Positions 33,220 through 44,829 of a DNA stretch of 64,000 nucleotides are shown one piece after another. Every line of letters begins with the position of its first letter. Position 1 is the stretch's first letter. The notes beneath the pieces were generated by a model. That model did not search any database. It saw only the letters and a list, made by a program, of their open reading frames with translations, and was not told the origin of the DNA. The translations under genes and the position numbers were made by a program. The stretch is from Gaeumannomyces sp. JS-464 (taxonomy: Eukaryota; Ascomycota; Sordariomycetes; Magnaporthales; Magnaporthaceae): assembly GCA_002197995.1 (NCBI GenBank), contig NGZR01000004.1, positions 4,712,001 through 4,776,000 on the forward strand, written 5' to 3'.

Positions 33220-34085
33220 CGCGGGGCGACGGAGCAAGCGAAGCGCGGGGGCCAGCTAGGCGCGGCTGAGCTATATACTGAGTACCAGCGTGAGTATTGC
33301 TTTTATCTTTTCCTTCCCGTGCGCCCATGGCCTGGGCTTGGGTTGGTATGCGAAGGGGGCGAAATTGTGGCTTTTAGGGTTAGAATTCGCCTGATATTGA
33401 CTGCTTTAATGGCTCGCGACTCGCGGAGGGGGCGGGATCCCGCGGCTCACAGCACGGATCGGCAACCGCTAGATGGCATGGAGCGAATAGGGAGACCCTG
33501 GCCGGCCTCGCCATGTCAGGACGGCCACCGGCCAAGCGTTATCCTGGCAGTTTTGTCATGTACTGTGTTGGAGGGGCAACTTCACCGCTTGTCGTTGTCA
33601 TGGCCAGATCTGGGCCGTCTGTTAGTGGCGGGTCTGTCCCCGCGGCCTTGGGCCAACAGCGCCGTTGCGAACAGACCTGACTGCAGGCAAGTGTAGGTTC
33701 GCAGGTATCCCAAACAAGTTCACCATCATGACAAAGGCCAATGGAGCCCACAGGCAGCTGCCTTGGACGGACCGAACCACGAAATATGTAGTAAATCAAA
33801 GTTGACAGTGGCGATGCGCATGCAGCATTTGGAGCTGTCAAAGCTCTCAAAATCCCGATCTGCGAAAACCTGGTAAGTGTTTCGTGGGGTAGCATTCGTT
33901 GCTGCCATCCTGCAGTCAAGGGACGAAGAGGGGATAGCTCGGGTTCATCATCACAAAGGGTAACGAATTATGAAACCGCGTGGAGACGTTGCGTGCCAGG
34001 CATGCGTCCGCATTGCATGCATGCAGCAGTAACAGCGAGACTGAAAGTATCACGACAAGATCCCGCTGGCCACTGGCCCCCTAGT
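33220..34085. other. Intergenic
   Basis: No gene or repeat recognised between the membrane-protein gene and the GH3 gene. Confidence 0.4.
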
Positions 34086-36497
34086 TCAGCCCACCCTGAC
34101 GGTGGTGTTGACCCGGATGTCCGCACTCGAAGCGCCGACCAGGATCTGGAACTGGCCAGGCTCGACGACGTACTTCATGTCGTAGTCCCAAAGCCCCCAT
34201 TTGTCGACAGAGAGGTCAATAGACACGGTCTCCGTCTGGCCTGCGCGCACCATTCCCTTCCAGAAGCCCCGGAGCTGTTTGTTCGGAACCGCCACGCTTG
34301 AGAGTAGGTCCTTGACGTAGACCTGGACGACCTCCTTTCCGTCGCGGGAAGAGGGGTTCGTGACCTTGACGGTTACCGTGAGCGTGTCCGTTGGTGACAG
34401 CGTGGAAGAGGAAACGGCGAGATCCGAGTAAGTGAAGTTGCTGTACGAGAGTCCGTATCCGAACTGGGGGTAAGAACTGGTGGTTAGCGAGCGGGCCACA
34501 AGTGGTTTAAAACGGAGTACTCACCTCGTAATGGGGCAGAGGAGATGATAGCACGTAGTTCTGGCCGAAGACGAGGGTTCCATTAGGGAGCTCACGGCCG
34601 GGTGAAGGGCTGGCTCGTCCAGAGTTCAGATAGTCGTAGTAGACAGGAGTTGTTCCGACGTGGTAGGGGATCGCGACGGATAGCTTGCCGCTGGGATTGA
34701 CGTCACCAAACAGGATGTCTGCCAGCGCATGCCCACCCTCCTGCCCCTGGTAAAACATCTGTACGAGGGCGCTCGCCTGGTCCGAGATCCAGGGCTCAGT
34801 GACGGGCTTCCCCGAGCTGTAGACCACTACAGTCGGCGTGCCGGAGTCGATGACAGCTTTGACGAGGCGCGGCATGGCGCCGACAAGGCCGAGGTCGTGC
34901 ACGTCGATGTGCTCCCCCGTGGTCGCGTTGAGGTTCTGCCACAGCTCGTCCTGGTCGCGCGACCAGGTCCCCACCACGACGATCGCGACGTCGGCGCCCC
35001 GGGCTGCCGCCACCGCCGCGCCGAACCCGGCCTCGTCGTTGGACCAGCGCTCGCAGCCCTGCGCAAACTTCGTGCTGCCCCCTCCCGCCTCGACGGCGGC
35101 GCGGATCCCGTCGAAGGGGGTGACGCCGCGCTTCATGGCCGTGTGGATGACGTAGTCGCCGTAGTTGACGTAACCATGGGCCATGGGGCCGACGACGGCG
35201 ACTCGGCTGCTCTTGGACAGCGGCAACAGGCCCTTGCGGTTCTCGAGCAGCACGATGCTTTCGGCGTCGAGGTCGCGCGCGAGCTTGCGGTGCTCCGTCG
35301 TGTTGAGGTGCTGCGCGATCTCGTCGTCCGGCACGGCCGTGTACGGGTTTTCGAAGAGCCCGGCCTTGAACTTGGCGCGGAGCACGCGCGACACTGCCTT
35401 GTCGACCACCTCGATGGGGATCGTGCCGTTAGCTTAGGGATCAGCTCGAAGCTCCACCGGCCGCCACCCATCTCGACGTCGTTCCCTGCCGTGATGCTCT
35501 TTTGCGTGATGCAAACATCATCGGCGTGTGCGCAAACGTGGAACGCGTTTGCAAGGCGCGCCGTTCCCCCTGCGTCCGAGATGACATAGTTCTCGAATCC
35601 CCACTCGCCCCTCAGGATACCAGTCAGGAGCCGCTTGTCTGCGACGGTAGGCACCCCGTCGTACGAGTTGTAGGACGACATGACGCTCCACGCGTCGGCA
35701 TCGAGGATGGCGCGCTTAAAGGCCGGCAGGTAGGTGGTGCGCAGCATGCGCGGCCCGCCGTGGACCGGCGCCGTGTGATGCCCTGTTCAGGAGTGGCGAA
35801 GGCGGCAAAGTGCTTGACCATGGCGCTGACCTTCTCCTTCTGCATGGCCTTGACGTAGGCGTGACCGTACTCGCCGGCAAGGAAGGCATCCTCCGAGTAG
35901 CACTCCTCGACGCGGCCGAAGCGCAGCTCGCGCGCCAGGTCGACGACGGGCGCGAATATCTGGTTGACGCCGATGGCGCGCGACTCGAGAGGGCTATGGC
36001 GCGCGCCATTTTGCCGACCAGGGCCGGGTTCCACGAGCAGCCGTGGGCTATGGGGAGTTGAAGATGGTGGCGTTGAGAGCCAGCAGGCCGTGGATGCCCT
36101 CGCTCTGGATGAAAGCCGGGATGCCGAGGCTGGTGTTGCGTACCAGGTGCTCCTGGGCCAGGCGTGCCCCTAGCGAGACGGTCTCAGGGGTCGTGTACAG
36201 ACCCGTCCAGATCGAGTTGGCTCGCTTCTCCGCCGTCCATGAGAGGCCGCTCGAGTTGAAGGTCGCATCGGTCAGGTTGAGGTAGCTGCGAATGTCGCCC
36301 TGGAGGAGCTGGGCCGTCTTCTCTTCGATTGTCATTCGTCGCAGCAGATCGGCCACCCGGTCGCCAATGGTGGCATTCGGGTTCCGGTAGACAGCACAGC
36401 CTATGTCATTTCGAACGTCGTCCCTCGATAAGGCGTTGGCTGGCGAAGCGGCTGCGAACGAGAGGGCCACGATGGCCGCCGCTGAAGGGAACCTCAT
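34086..36497 (-). CDS. GH3 beta-glucosidase-type hydrolase with several frameshifts
   Basis: Starts at 36497 with a signal peptide (MRFPSAAAIVALSFAAA). Family landmarks in order are MTIEEKTAQLLQGD, IPAFIQSEGIHGL, FAPVVDLARELRFGR, VSAMVKHFAAF, the nucleophile motif YVISDAGG, VLLENRKGLLPLSK, VVVGTWSRDQDELW and, after an intron (34464-34524), FGYGLSYSNFTYSDL. The C-terminal domain ends at TGA 34086. The frame changes near 36052, 35990, 35776 and 35435; the first sits in a C run, and sequence on both sides remains conserved. If those are assembly errors this is a secreted ~800-residue enzyme that hydrolyses beta-linked glucosides or xylosides. If real, the gene is dead. The exact substrate is not decided by these motifs. 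Confidence 0.8.
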
Positions 36498-37955
36498 GAG
36501 TGGCGGCGCTGATCAACTTGACTGGGGCTTCTTCGAAGTTGCCACTCCTTTGGCTTGCAGCAGGCACAGCATACTCGTAGCCGAACCAGCCAGGCGACGC
36601 CGACGCCGACGGGCGCCGGGCTCTTTATCTTGTTGACATTTGATCTTGACTCCGCGGACAAGCCAGGCGTGGGAAACAAGCATTCCCCGCACGCCGGGGA
36701 CCCAATTGAGGCTTTTCGCTGTCCGGATATTTGCTGGTGGCAGCACCCCCTCTTGCGCACGAATCAACGGCCCGGAACCCTGGACTCGAGGTGAACTCCG
36801 GTGACCAGTCTACCATCGGTGGTCGGGGAATGCGGGAAGACCCCGCGCGGTGCACGTGAGATGATGATAGACCGTCGCTCGATGGCCCCAGACAACCAGC
36901 GGCCCACTTCCCGCGCACCCTCGTGCCGGCTTGTCTTGGACCAACGGCTTCCGGTGTTCCACCATTGGCAGGAGGCGGTAGGAAATCGTGAGGCCAAGCA
37001 TCAGCCACTCAAAATTCTACCGCCACTCGTGGCGTGGGGTGGCAGCTTCCAGCTAAATTAGGTAGATACGCGGCTACAGCTCCCGCCGACACGTGCGAGA
37101 CAACCGTGCGAGACAACCCAAACACTCCAGAGCAAAAGAAAGTCGTTCTGCCCTTCCACCTCCTCCGGCCCAGAAATCAAACAACTCCATTAAACGTAAT
37201 CTCTTCCGAAACGCGCGATTTCCTAGTGACGCACGTGGAGGACTAGCGGGAGCGACAAACGTCGTGTCAGAAATGAAAACTTCCGAATCAGGAAATCCAG
37301 GGTTTCACCACGATGTCCCGATTAACTCATTGGTGTTCGTCAGTAGATTATTGGCCTCTTTAACGGCCTCTTCAATGCTGCCCGCGTATGCCGCCAGCGC
37401 CACATATCCACCGCCTTTTTCTTCTTCCTGGCGCAGTTACTTGGCTCAGGCTCTTCTGCACGTCAGCAAGGCAACGTAGGATTTTGTGATTGGCCGGTTG
37501 CTCCATGGGCACCTCATGGAGCACATCATTGGATAATGGTTCTAGCGCGCCACACCCGATTGGACAGCGCCGGCGTCGGGCGGCTGAAGGCGCCCAGGAT
37601 AGCAAGCTAGTTGCTGCACGGGAGCCTCCCATTGAGGCCATCACGGAGGCCAGATTCAGGAATGTATCTCCTGGCCAGATGACATAAATCCGTGGAAGCC
37701 GTGGGACTAGGGAGTTGCGACAAATCGGCCCAGACTCAGTGACAGTTATCGGCGGACGTGTTTAAACTCAGGCTCTACCCACCGCAGCTTGCAGTCATTC
37801 CAGCAACCCGCCCAACACGCTCGAGTCCCTCTTGAGCTTCAGTATTCTTCAGATGTATTGACACTGACTATTCGTCAGAGAAATACCTACCAACCTGCCT
37901 ATCTACCTACCCACCAACCTTCAGTTTCACCAGTCGAAAAACCAACGCTACACAA
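36498..37955. other. Intergenic, divergent promoters
   Basis: About 1.46 kb between the diverging GH3 and zinc-finger genes. No coding signal recognised. Confidence 0.4.
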
Positions 37956-38873
37956 ATGCACGAGACAAACACGGGACCAGGGGGAGATGAATGGCCCCCC
38001 GAGTATTTTCAATACTCCGCAGTTCAAAACACTGGCGTTCACGCGAGCGGAGTCTACGGCAGTGGATTCCAAGGTGCTCGAATCCAGGAAATTGGATTCC
38101 AGCAGTTTGCTTCCCCAGCAGGCTTCATCCCAGGCGATGGGCTTTCCCTAGATCACTTCACCCTGCACAACCAGCTCGACCCAGTCTCGTACTCTGGTGC
38201 GCCGTCGAGCCCAACATTGGGTTGCTTCAGGCTCCAGGGTCGATGAGCTCCCCGTACTTGAACGGTCTCCAGAGCCAGCAGCTTGCATCCACAGGGCTGT
38301 GGCCACTCGACACAGGTGTGCTCCGCTTCGCGCAAGCTCCGCTGGCAACTCCGACAGAAGGTCCATGGAGGCTTCTTTGTGGTCCTTCCAGCACAGCTGG
38401 ACTTGCCATATCCGCAGGCAGCACAACAGCCACATCACCGTAAGTTTGCACGTCCCGAGATCTCTTGTCTGCTGAGACTTAGCCCGCATGGGCCTGTATC
38501 GGTCGTTTGGGAGACTTACCTTGCGTGCCTTGTGTGCAGGCTCTCGCCACCTCCGTCGCCTCCAGCTCCGAAGCGCCACTCGTGTACCTACAGTGATTGC
38601 GACGGCCGAGTGTTCCCTAGCAACAAGGACCTCATTCGGCACCGCCGCTCGAAACACTGGCCCTTCTCCTATCGGCGCTGGTGCGGCGCCGAGACCCAGC
38701 GCAAGGACAATCATCATCGACACATGAAATCATGCGGTGCCGTGGCAGTTGGGTCGGTGATGCGGTGCGGTAGCTGTGGTGAGGAGACTAGTGAGGTATC
38801 GGTGCACCGAGCCCATGTTCGGACTTGCGGAGATGGGAAGAGGGGAAGGCGCGCAAAGAATAGGATGGATTAA
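37956..38873 (+). CDS. C2H2 zinc-finger protein
   Basis: The ATG at 37956 opens a Gly/Gln/Phe-rich region (DEWPPEYFQYSAVQNTG). The frame then appears to change near 38180-38235 to one that reads SMSSPYLNGLQSQQLAST and TGLWPLDTGVLRFAQ. A gtaagt intron (38440-38539) joins in phase to PLSPPPSPPAPKRHSC. The second exon holds a classical finger, C-x4-C-x12-H-x4-H in SCTYSDCDGRVFPSNKDLIRH, and a second Cys/His group (WCGAE...HHRHMKSC), then CGSCGEE and a basic tail to TAA at 38871. It is probably a nuclear DNA-binding protein. The single-base frame change in exon 1 is unexplained. Confidence 0.6.
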
Positions 38874-40130
38874 GGTGAGTTGGAGAATGCTGAAACCCGA
38901 CCTAAATGTAGGCGGGGAGAACATACTTTGTATCTGAAAAGTGCGGCTCTGCGGACTTGGCCGATCTCACTCCCTTGCTTCCAATCACCGATCAGCACAT
39001 TTTGAGCCTCATCCGCCCAGCGGTCGGCTATCAAAAGGGTTAGGCAGGTAGTTATCAAGGTGGTTACATGCAACCGGGCGAACCATGGGGCGTCAAAGAG
39101 GCAACCAAGATTTCTGCAGGTAACAGGTATGTGGTGCGGGGCAAATGGCGGTGGCTTGCCACAGCCTCTAATGCACCCCATGATTGGTCGTGAATTGGCC
39201 TCACACGCTGCGCCAAGCAGCCAACTCGGTCCGAAGCTCGAGTTGAGGCCAATTTGAGTATTTCCACTTCCGTCTGGCAATCTTGGTTGAGGCCATTTGG
39301 GATATCTCCACTTCCCGCTGACAGCCTACGTGGCTGAGGCCAAATGCGATATTCCACTTCGCCTCAAAAAATCTAGCTGAGGCCATTTAATTTTTCCACT
39401 TCCCATCTGCAAGTCGCAGCGAACACTTTCTCCCGCGTTCCCACGTTTACACAGTCCGCGAGGTAATTTGTCATGGAAAGCCTGCAATCCTCTGTGGCAG
39501 CTTTGGCCGGAAACTGCCTCTCCCACAATCCTGGAGCAACCTAGGTAGGTCTCTCCGCCCTTCATTCTGACGTCACCGTCAGTCCAAGTTGCCCAGCTTT
39601 CCGGCGAGGTTGCCACGGTATGATGTTTCAATCCCCAGGCTCGGGCAGATGGAGCCGGTCGCTCCGTCGTGGTGCCGTCCATTCTTGGGCTATCAGGTTA
39701 CACACTGCAGGCGGGCGGGTACCAACTTCGAGTACCGCAAGCTTTCTGGCATATGGAAGCAGGCGATCGGCGCGAGTGCGATTTTGTTCTTGGAATTGTG
39801 ACGCTACACGGCCCCATTGAGAGCAACACGCATTGATTGCAGTTCAGTTGGCTATTGGAGTTTGCCAGGGTCGATGTTGTCAGGCTTTACTATTCTGATT
39901 GTTATATCGAATCAAAAAGATAGAATAGTTTTACCGAACCTTGTATGGCCATGAATGGAGAAAGAAAGGTCTCTATCATTTGTCATTATCATGTTCTCTA
40001 TCCTGTTCGTGGTTGTTCTAGTGACTGCCCGTTCCTTGTCACGCGGTGTGAATGATTTTGCCTTGCGGTGTTTGTTTCAACCTCATATCATATTTTGCCC
40101 CTCCCGTCATTGCTTGGCGATACATCATAA
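38874..40130. other. Intergenic with a degenerate tandem repeat
   Basis: Gap between the zinc-finger and oxalate decarboxylase genes, which converge here. Apart from the repeat at 39242-39420 nothing is recognised. Confidence 0.4.
39242..39420 (+). repeat. Four degenerate tandem copies of a 43-47 bp unit
   Basis: Copies begin at 39242, 39286, 39333 and 39376. Each starts GTTGAGGCC or GCTGAGGCC, followed by an A/T-rich stretch and a TTCCACTTC core. Spacing varies by a few bases. Confidence 0.75.
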
Positions 40131-41833
40131 TTATGGCTTGCCACCGTCAGCAATGGCAGTCATGTTCTTGTTACCAACCTTGATCAGCGTCTTGTCCCTG
40201 GGCAGCTTGTCCAGGACGGCGTCGGGCAGGTTGAGGGTGTCTTTGACGACCTGGCGGGGCGTCAGGGCGAGCCACTGGCTGACGCTGATGTCGCTGAACC
40301 TGGGCGCCTGCAGCACCTCGAGGAAGATGACGTCCTCGGTGCCCGTGTTCTCGATGTAGTGGCACTCGGCCGCCTCGATGTAGCCGACGTCGCCGGCCGT
40401 GTAGTCAAAGGTGCGCGACGACGAGGGCGCCTTGAAGACGGTCATGCGTGCCGAGCCCTGCAGGAAAAAGTTCCACTCGTCCGAGGTCGTGTGCCAGTGC
40501 AGCTCGCGCATGGCGCCCGGCTGGACGGTCACGAGCGCGGCCGAGAACATGGGCGCGATGGGGAAGGTGACGGGGTCGAGGATCTTGACGCTGCCGCCGG
40601 GGGTCTCGAAGGGCTTCTGCTGCGACCAGTGGTACGTGTACGAGTTGGGCGGCTTGATGGCGCCCGCGCTGCCGCGTGATGTTTTGTTTGGAGATGTCGT
40701 CGTCGACGGGACTGCCGTTGAAGATGAAGAGCTCCTCGGTCGGCAGGTTCTTAAGCGCCGTCAGGTCTAGCCCTTCAAAGTTCTTGGCAAGGACAGACTC
40801 CGGGTTGCGCATGAAGGTCTCGGTGGCCAGGAAGGTCTCGTCCTCGGAGAAGGCGCCGTCGTCGAAGACGAGCAGGAACTCGGTGCCCTCGCCCAGCGCC
40901 TGCAGGCTGTGCGGGATGCCGGGCGGGAAGAACCAGACGTCGCCGGCTGTCACGTCGTCGACAAAGCTCTCGCCGTCCTCGTTCATGGCCGCCACGCGGA
41001 CGCCGCCCTTGAGGACTAGAGCCCACTCGGCAGAGGTGTGCCACTGCAACGGGCATATTGTCAGCAAGATATCACGTTGTATGCCAGGCGCGCGTGGCCT
41101 AGTCTGTGGAATAAGGTGCTTTTCTACTCACGTGAAGCTCACGGTACGCCCACGGGGAGAGGCGCATGTCGACGCCAGCCATCTTCTTGGCAATGGGCAG
41201 CACATCCATGTTCTGCTGGCGCGCCCAGCCCGAGTTCTTGCCGGTGCCCAGCTTGTTGCGGCTCAAGCTCATGGGCCACATAGAAAGGGGCACGTCGCCC
41301 TTTGTCCGAGGTCGGGGGCGCGAAAAGATCCGGGTTAAGCCTCTCGTACTCGTAGGTGCCTGAAAATCATCGAGAATGATCTTGTCAGCAAAGCCAACGC
41401 CGATGCGCCGCTCAGAGGGGATGTTGACCTACGCGGCCCGGGGTCGGTAGCACCCCGCTCGCCCCTGATGGGCTCGGGCTTCTCGACGCTGTTGAAGTCT
41501 AGGAAGATGCCGAGCTTGGAGTCGGCATCCTGCCCGATCACCTTTTGCACGTCTGGAACGACGGCCGAGTCGCCACCGTTGACCTTGGGCCGGGGGGCGT
41601 TGCCGCCCTGGAGGCCGAGGTCGCCGCGCAGCTGGCCGCGGGGCTCGCTGACGGATGGTACGGGGGAGTAATGCCGCCGACGGGGCCTTGGTTCTGACCG
41701 TAGTTGGCCGGCATCCTGGCAAGAGGTTCGTCGTCAGCATCATACCGTCCTTATTGAAGCGGAGGGCTACTCACTGTGGAGCAGGTGCCGCAAGGGCGAT
41801 GCCCAGAACACCGAGTCCAAGAACCTTCATCAT
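40131..41833 (-). CDS. Bicupin oxalate decarboxylase-type protein with frameshifts
   Basis: ATG at 41833 or 41830 starts a signal peptide (MKVLGLGVLGIALAAPAP). Proposed exons are 41833-41776 (donor after 41775), 41715-41433, 41359-41132 and 41043-40131. Cupin 1 reads YRELH-WHTSAEWALVLKG across an intron, then GDVWFFPPGIPHSL. Cupin 2 reads ELHWHTTSDEWNFFLQG, then CHYIENTGTEDVIF. Both keep the H-x-H, Glu and distal His ligands for manganese. Fungal oxalate decarboxylase converts oxalate to formate and CO2. Frame changes occur near 41660 (C run), 41298 (extra G) and 40675 (missing G), with family sequence on both sides, for example SWARQQN-type GWARQQNMDVLPIAKK. Confidence 0.8.
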
Positions 41834-44169
41834 ATTGAGCACGGCGGCGACCTGATTCGGGCTTGGCTGAGGGACGTCTTGTAGTTCTTGAAGTCCTCGA
41901 GGTGTTTGGGAGCAAGACCGATGTGCTGATGCTGCCCAGGAAGGAGCGTGGGTGGTGAAGAGACCGAGGTCATCCCATCGGGAAGAGGACTGGGAGCTGC
42001 ATGCTTTATAGAGGAGATGCGTGCCCGTGTTCCCTTGTTGGCAGGCAGAGGGAGTCGCGTTCTGACAGCGTCCGAGCGGTTGCACGACGCACGCACGCGG
42101 CTCGCCTTGCATCAGCCGAATGACGTCGAGGATGCTGCATTCGAGTTTTCGTCCCGCCCATAGAAAGTACCCATCGAGCAGCACTAGTCATCGGAAATTG
42201 CCTCGATGCAACTCTTCTCTGCTCCCGTTCGTCGCGGCCCCTGAGAACCCGCTCGCCGGTCAGCCTGGACCTTGCCCGCGCAGGTAGCGGACCCGCTTTG
42301 GACGAGTCGCTGGCCCTTCTGGCTCAGGCCGGTATCCCGGCCGGCATTGGGAGGTTAGATCACAACGGCCGGCTCTTTCGATGCGAGCCAGGGGGCCGCG
42401 AGGTCGCAACGGCGAGCAGCGAATTGTGGGCTGAATCAGCTTCTGGTGGGGGAGGTACTCGACCGACATTAGGAAAGGGTGTAGGAAATTGTGGATGCCC
42501 GCATTGTTTTCCCCGGGGTTCGGCTAGTAACGGGTGGCGGCAATAGCGGAAGGGAAAGCTGGGAGTGAGGACCTTGGGGGCGTGACGCGTCAGCAACAGC
42601 CCCTCCATGCGAAGGATTTTTCTCGGCTTCTCTCAATGCCTCGAGGCTCGGGCCGGCGCCACAATTCTGCGGCACTCGCGGCACCGAGGCTTGACGCCAT
42701 AACACAGTTGCAGGCACTGCAGTTCCGCCGCTTCCAGGGGCTAGACAATCAGTGCTCGGCATTCGGGGTATGGAGCAGATAGCGAGGCATGAGAAGAAAA
42801 AGGGTCGACCGAACACCAGTGAGCGCATTACTCAACCTGCGCCGACAAACATTATCTGGGAAGCTCCTTGCTCCGGCGCGGTTCCACAACATCGTCCTCG
42901 CCAGCAACACCAGCTCCAACCGAGGAAGATCTGCACCTGCGACCCACACGGGCAGAAGCTTACAATGCCTAAGCTCTCTTGGCTCTCGGCTGCGTCCGAG
43001 TCAGTCAGCTCCTTGCAGGCACGCGGGCCGACCCCCCAGCAGGGCGCGATGCCGAACGACACCGAGACTTCCGAGTGGGTTCCCCAGCCGCCTCCTTCAG
43101 CCATCACAAAGGTTAGCGCCCGTGCCTCTATCGAACTTAGCCCCCAGGCCCCCCTCCAACGTGACTAAAGCCACCGCGGCTAGTGGGTGATGGCCGGCCG
43201 CCGTGGAACCAGTTGGCCAGAAATATCAAGGACGCCCATCAGCAGCCAACGTCAGCTCAGCACCCCGCACTGGAGGCGCCAAGACTTTAAGACCAGAAAC
43301 TGTCGCCTTTTGGATCGTGCTTCCGGCGATCAAGTTGGGCATCTCGCTAGTTCCGGCGAGGCGCCGTGGGACGAGCGCTCCCCGCCACCTTGGCGAACGC
43401 CCTGTCCGCGATGTCGATTGCTCCCTGTCTCCGTCATCCCCGCCACGCAAAAATCCAATCCAAGATACGCCGAGCAAGCACGGATGGCCAGCACTAGCTT
43501 GGCCCTGGCATCGGTGCCGAAAGGCCACCGTCTCCACAACCAGCCCATGACCTTGATTCACACACCCACCAGTGAGAGGCCCAAGCCGCCGTCACGTCGC
43601 GGTCTTTCCCGCCGATGTGGTTAAGTCAGAGAACACATGCCACATTGCAAGGGCGCAGCACCGGGCTACCATCTCCCGCGGGCTATTACGCAAGCAATTT
43701 CACACATGGTGGCGTAGTATCGAAAAGAGATGCCTCGCCGAGTATTCCCCGACTCGTCGAAGGCCATCTTAAAGGGGAACTGAGTGATAAGGGTCGTCAG
43801 TTTGGGGTAGAAGGGACATCAGATTCCCTCGAGACCTATCCATCTGGCGACCCGCAAGAGGAGCTGCCCATCCCGATACCACCGCGGCTCCTGAACCCGC
43901 TGGGACCCATGACGAGGTCCTTGGCTGGGTGTCAAGTATCACTGAGGGATCCCCGCCCTCCCCCTCGACGTTCTTCCGAGGACAGGACATTTCTCTCTTA
44001 TCCCAGGATTGCCCTTGGCAATTTAGGAATATAACGCCATAGAGCCGGGGAAAATACGGGTTTACACCGGCGGGAACTCCATTACGACGGGGCTCAAACA
44101 AATCGCAGGACTCCTTCGCGGTACGAATGCATGTGTTTAGCACGGTCAAGCCTTCTACGGGCGGCGCAG
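41834..44169. other. Long gene-poor region
   Basis: About 2.3 kb. Frames of 110-145 codons on both strands show no recognisable domain. Possibly the oxalate decarboxylase promoter plus decayed sequence. Confidence 0.35.
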
Positions 44170-44660
44170 ATGCAGGTAACTAAGACCACCATCTGCGGCA
44201 CCGACTTGCATACCCTAAAGGGCGATGTGCCGCATCCTGGCCTATGAAGGCGTGAGCGTGATCGATGCGATGGGCCCCGGGGTCACCGCGTTCAAGTCGG
44301 GCGACCGCAGTGCTAGTCTCATGCATCACCGCCTGCAGTACCTACAACTATTGCCGCTGGGGCATATATTCCCACTGCCGGACCGGCGGCTGGATACCGG
44401 CAACTTTCGATGGAGGGGAATATGGCCGCATCCCCCACGCCGCCACCAGCCTATACCCCATCTCCGAGGGCGCGGACAACGAGGCGTTAGCGATGTTAAG
44501 CGACATCCTGCCTACCGACTTCGAATGTGGGGTGTTAAACGGCAAGGTGGCGCACGGCTCGACCGTAGTCATCGTAGGCTCCGGTCCCTGTCGGCCTGGC
44601 GGCCTTGCTAACGGCTTAGTTTTAGAGCCCGGAAAAATCATTGGTGGCCGTGTCACAGTC
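44170..44660 (+). pseudogene. Zinc-dependent alcohol dehydrogenase remnant
   Basis: The sequence TKTTICGTDLHTLKGDVP holds the catalytic-zinc Cys and GTD-LH signature of medium-chain dehydrogenases. It then jumps frame to RILAYEGVSVIDAMGPGVT, and again near 44310 to VLVSCITACSTYNYC with the structural-zinc Cys cluster, followed by LSDILPTDFECGVLNG. Homology ends in the Rossmann loop (VVIVGSGPCRPGG), so the C-terminal half is absent. It lies immediately upstream of the Mutator-like element. About 150 codons of a ~350-residue enzyme remain; it cannot be functional. Confidence 0.7.
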
Positions 44661-44829
44661 GTAATGGATTGCTTACGTGACAGAAGACCTTCGCGAATAT
44701 TATTAAGTGGTACCGCATTTCCGTCTCGCGATGGTAGCGGATATCCATGCGGAGTGGACTCTTGTCTGTCGTCCCGAACCGCCGTACGAATCTGGATTAG
44801 TCCCGCGAGAGCTCCCAAACACTTTCGGA

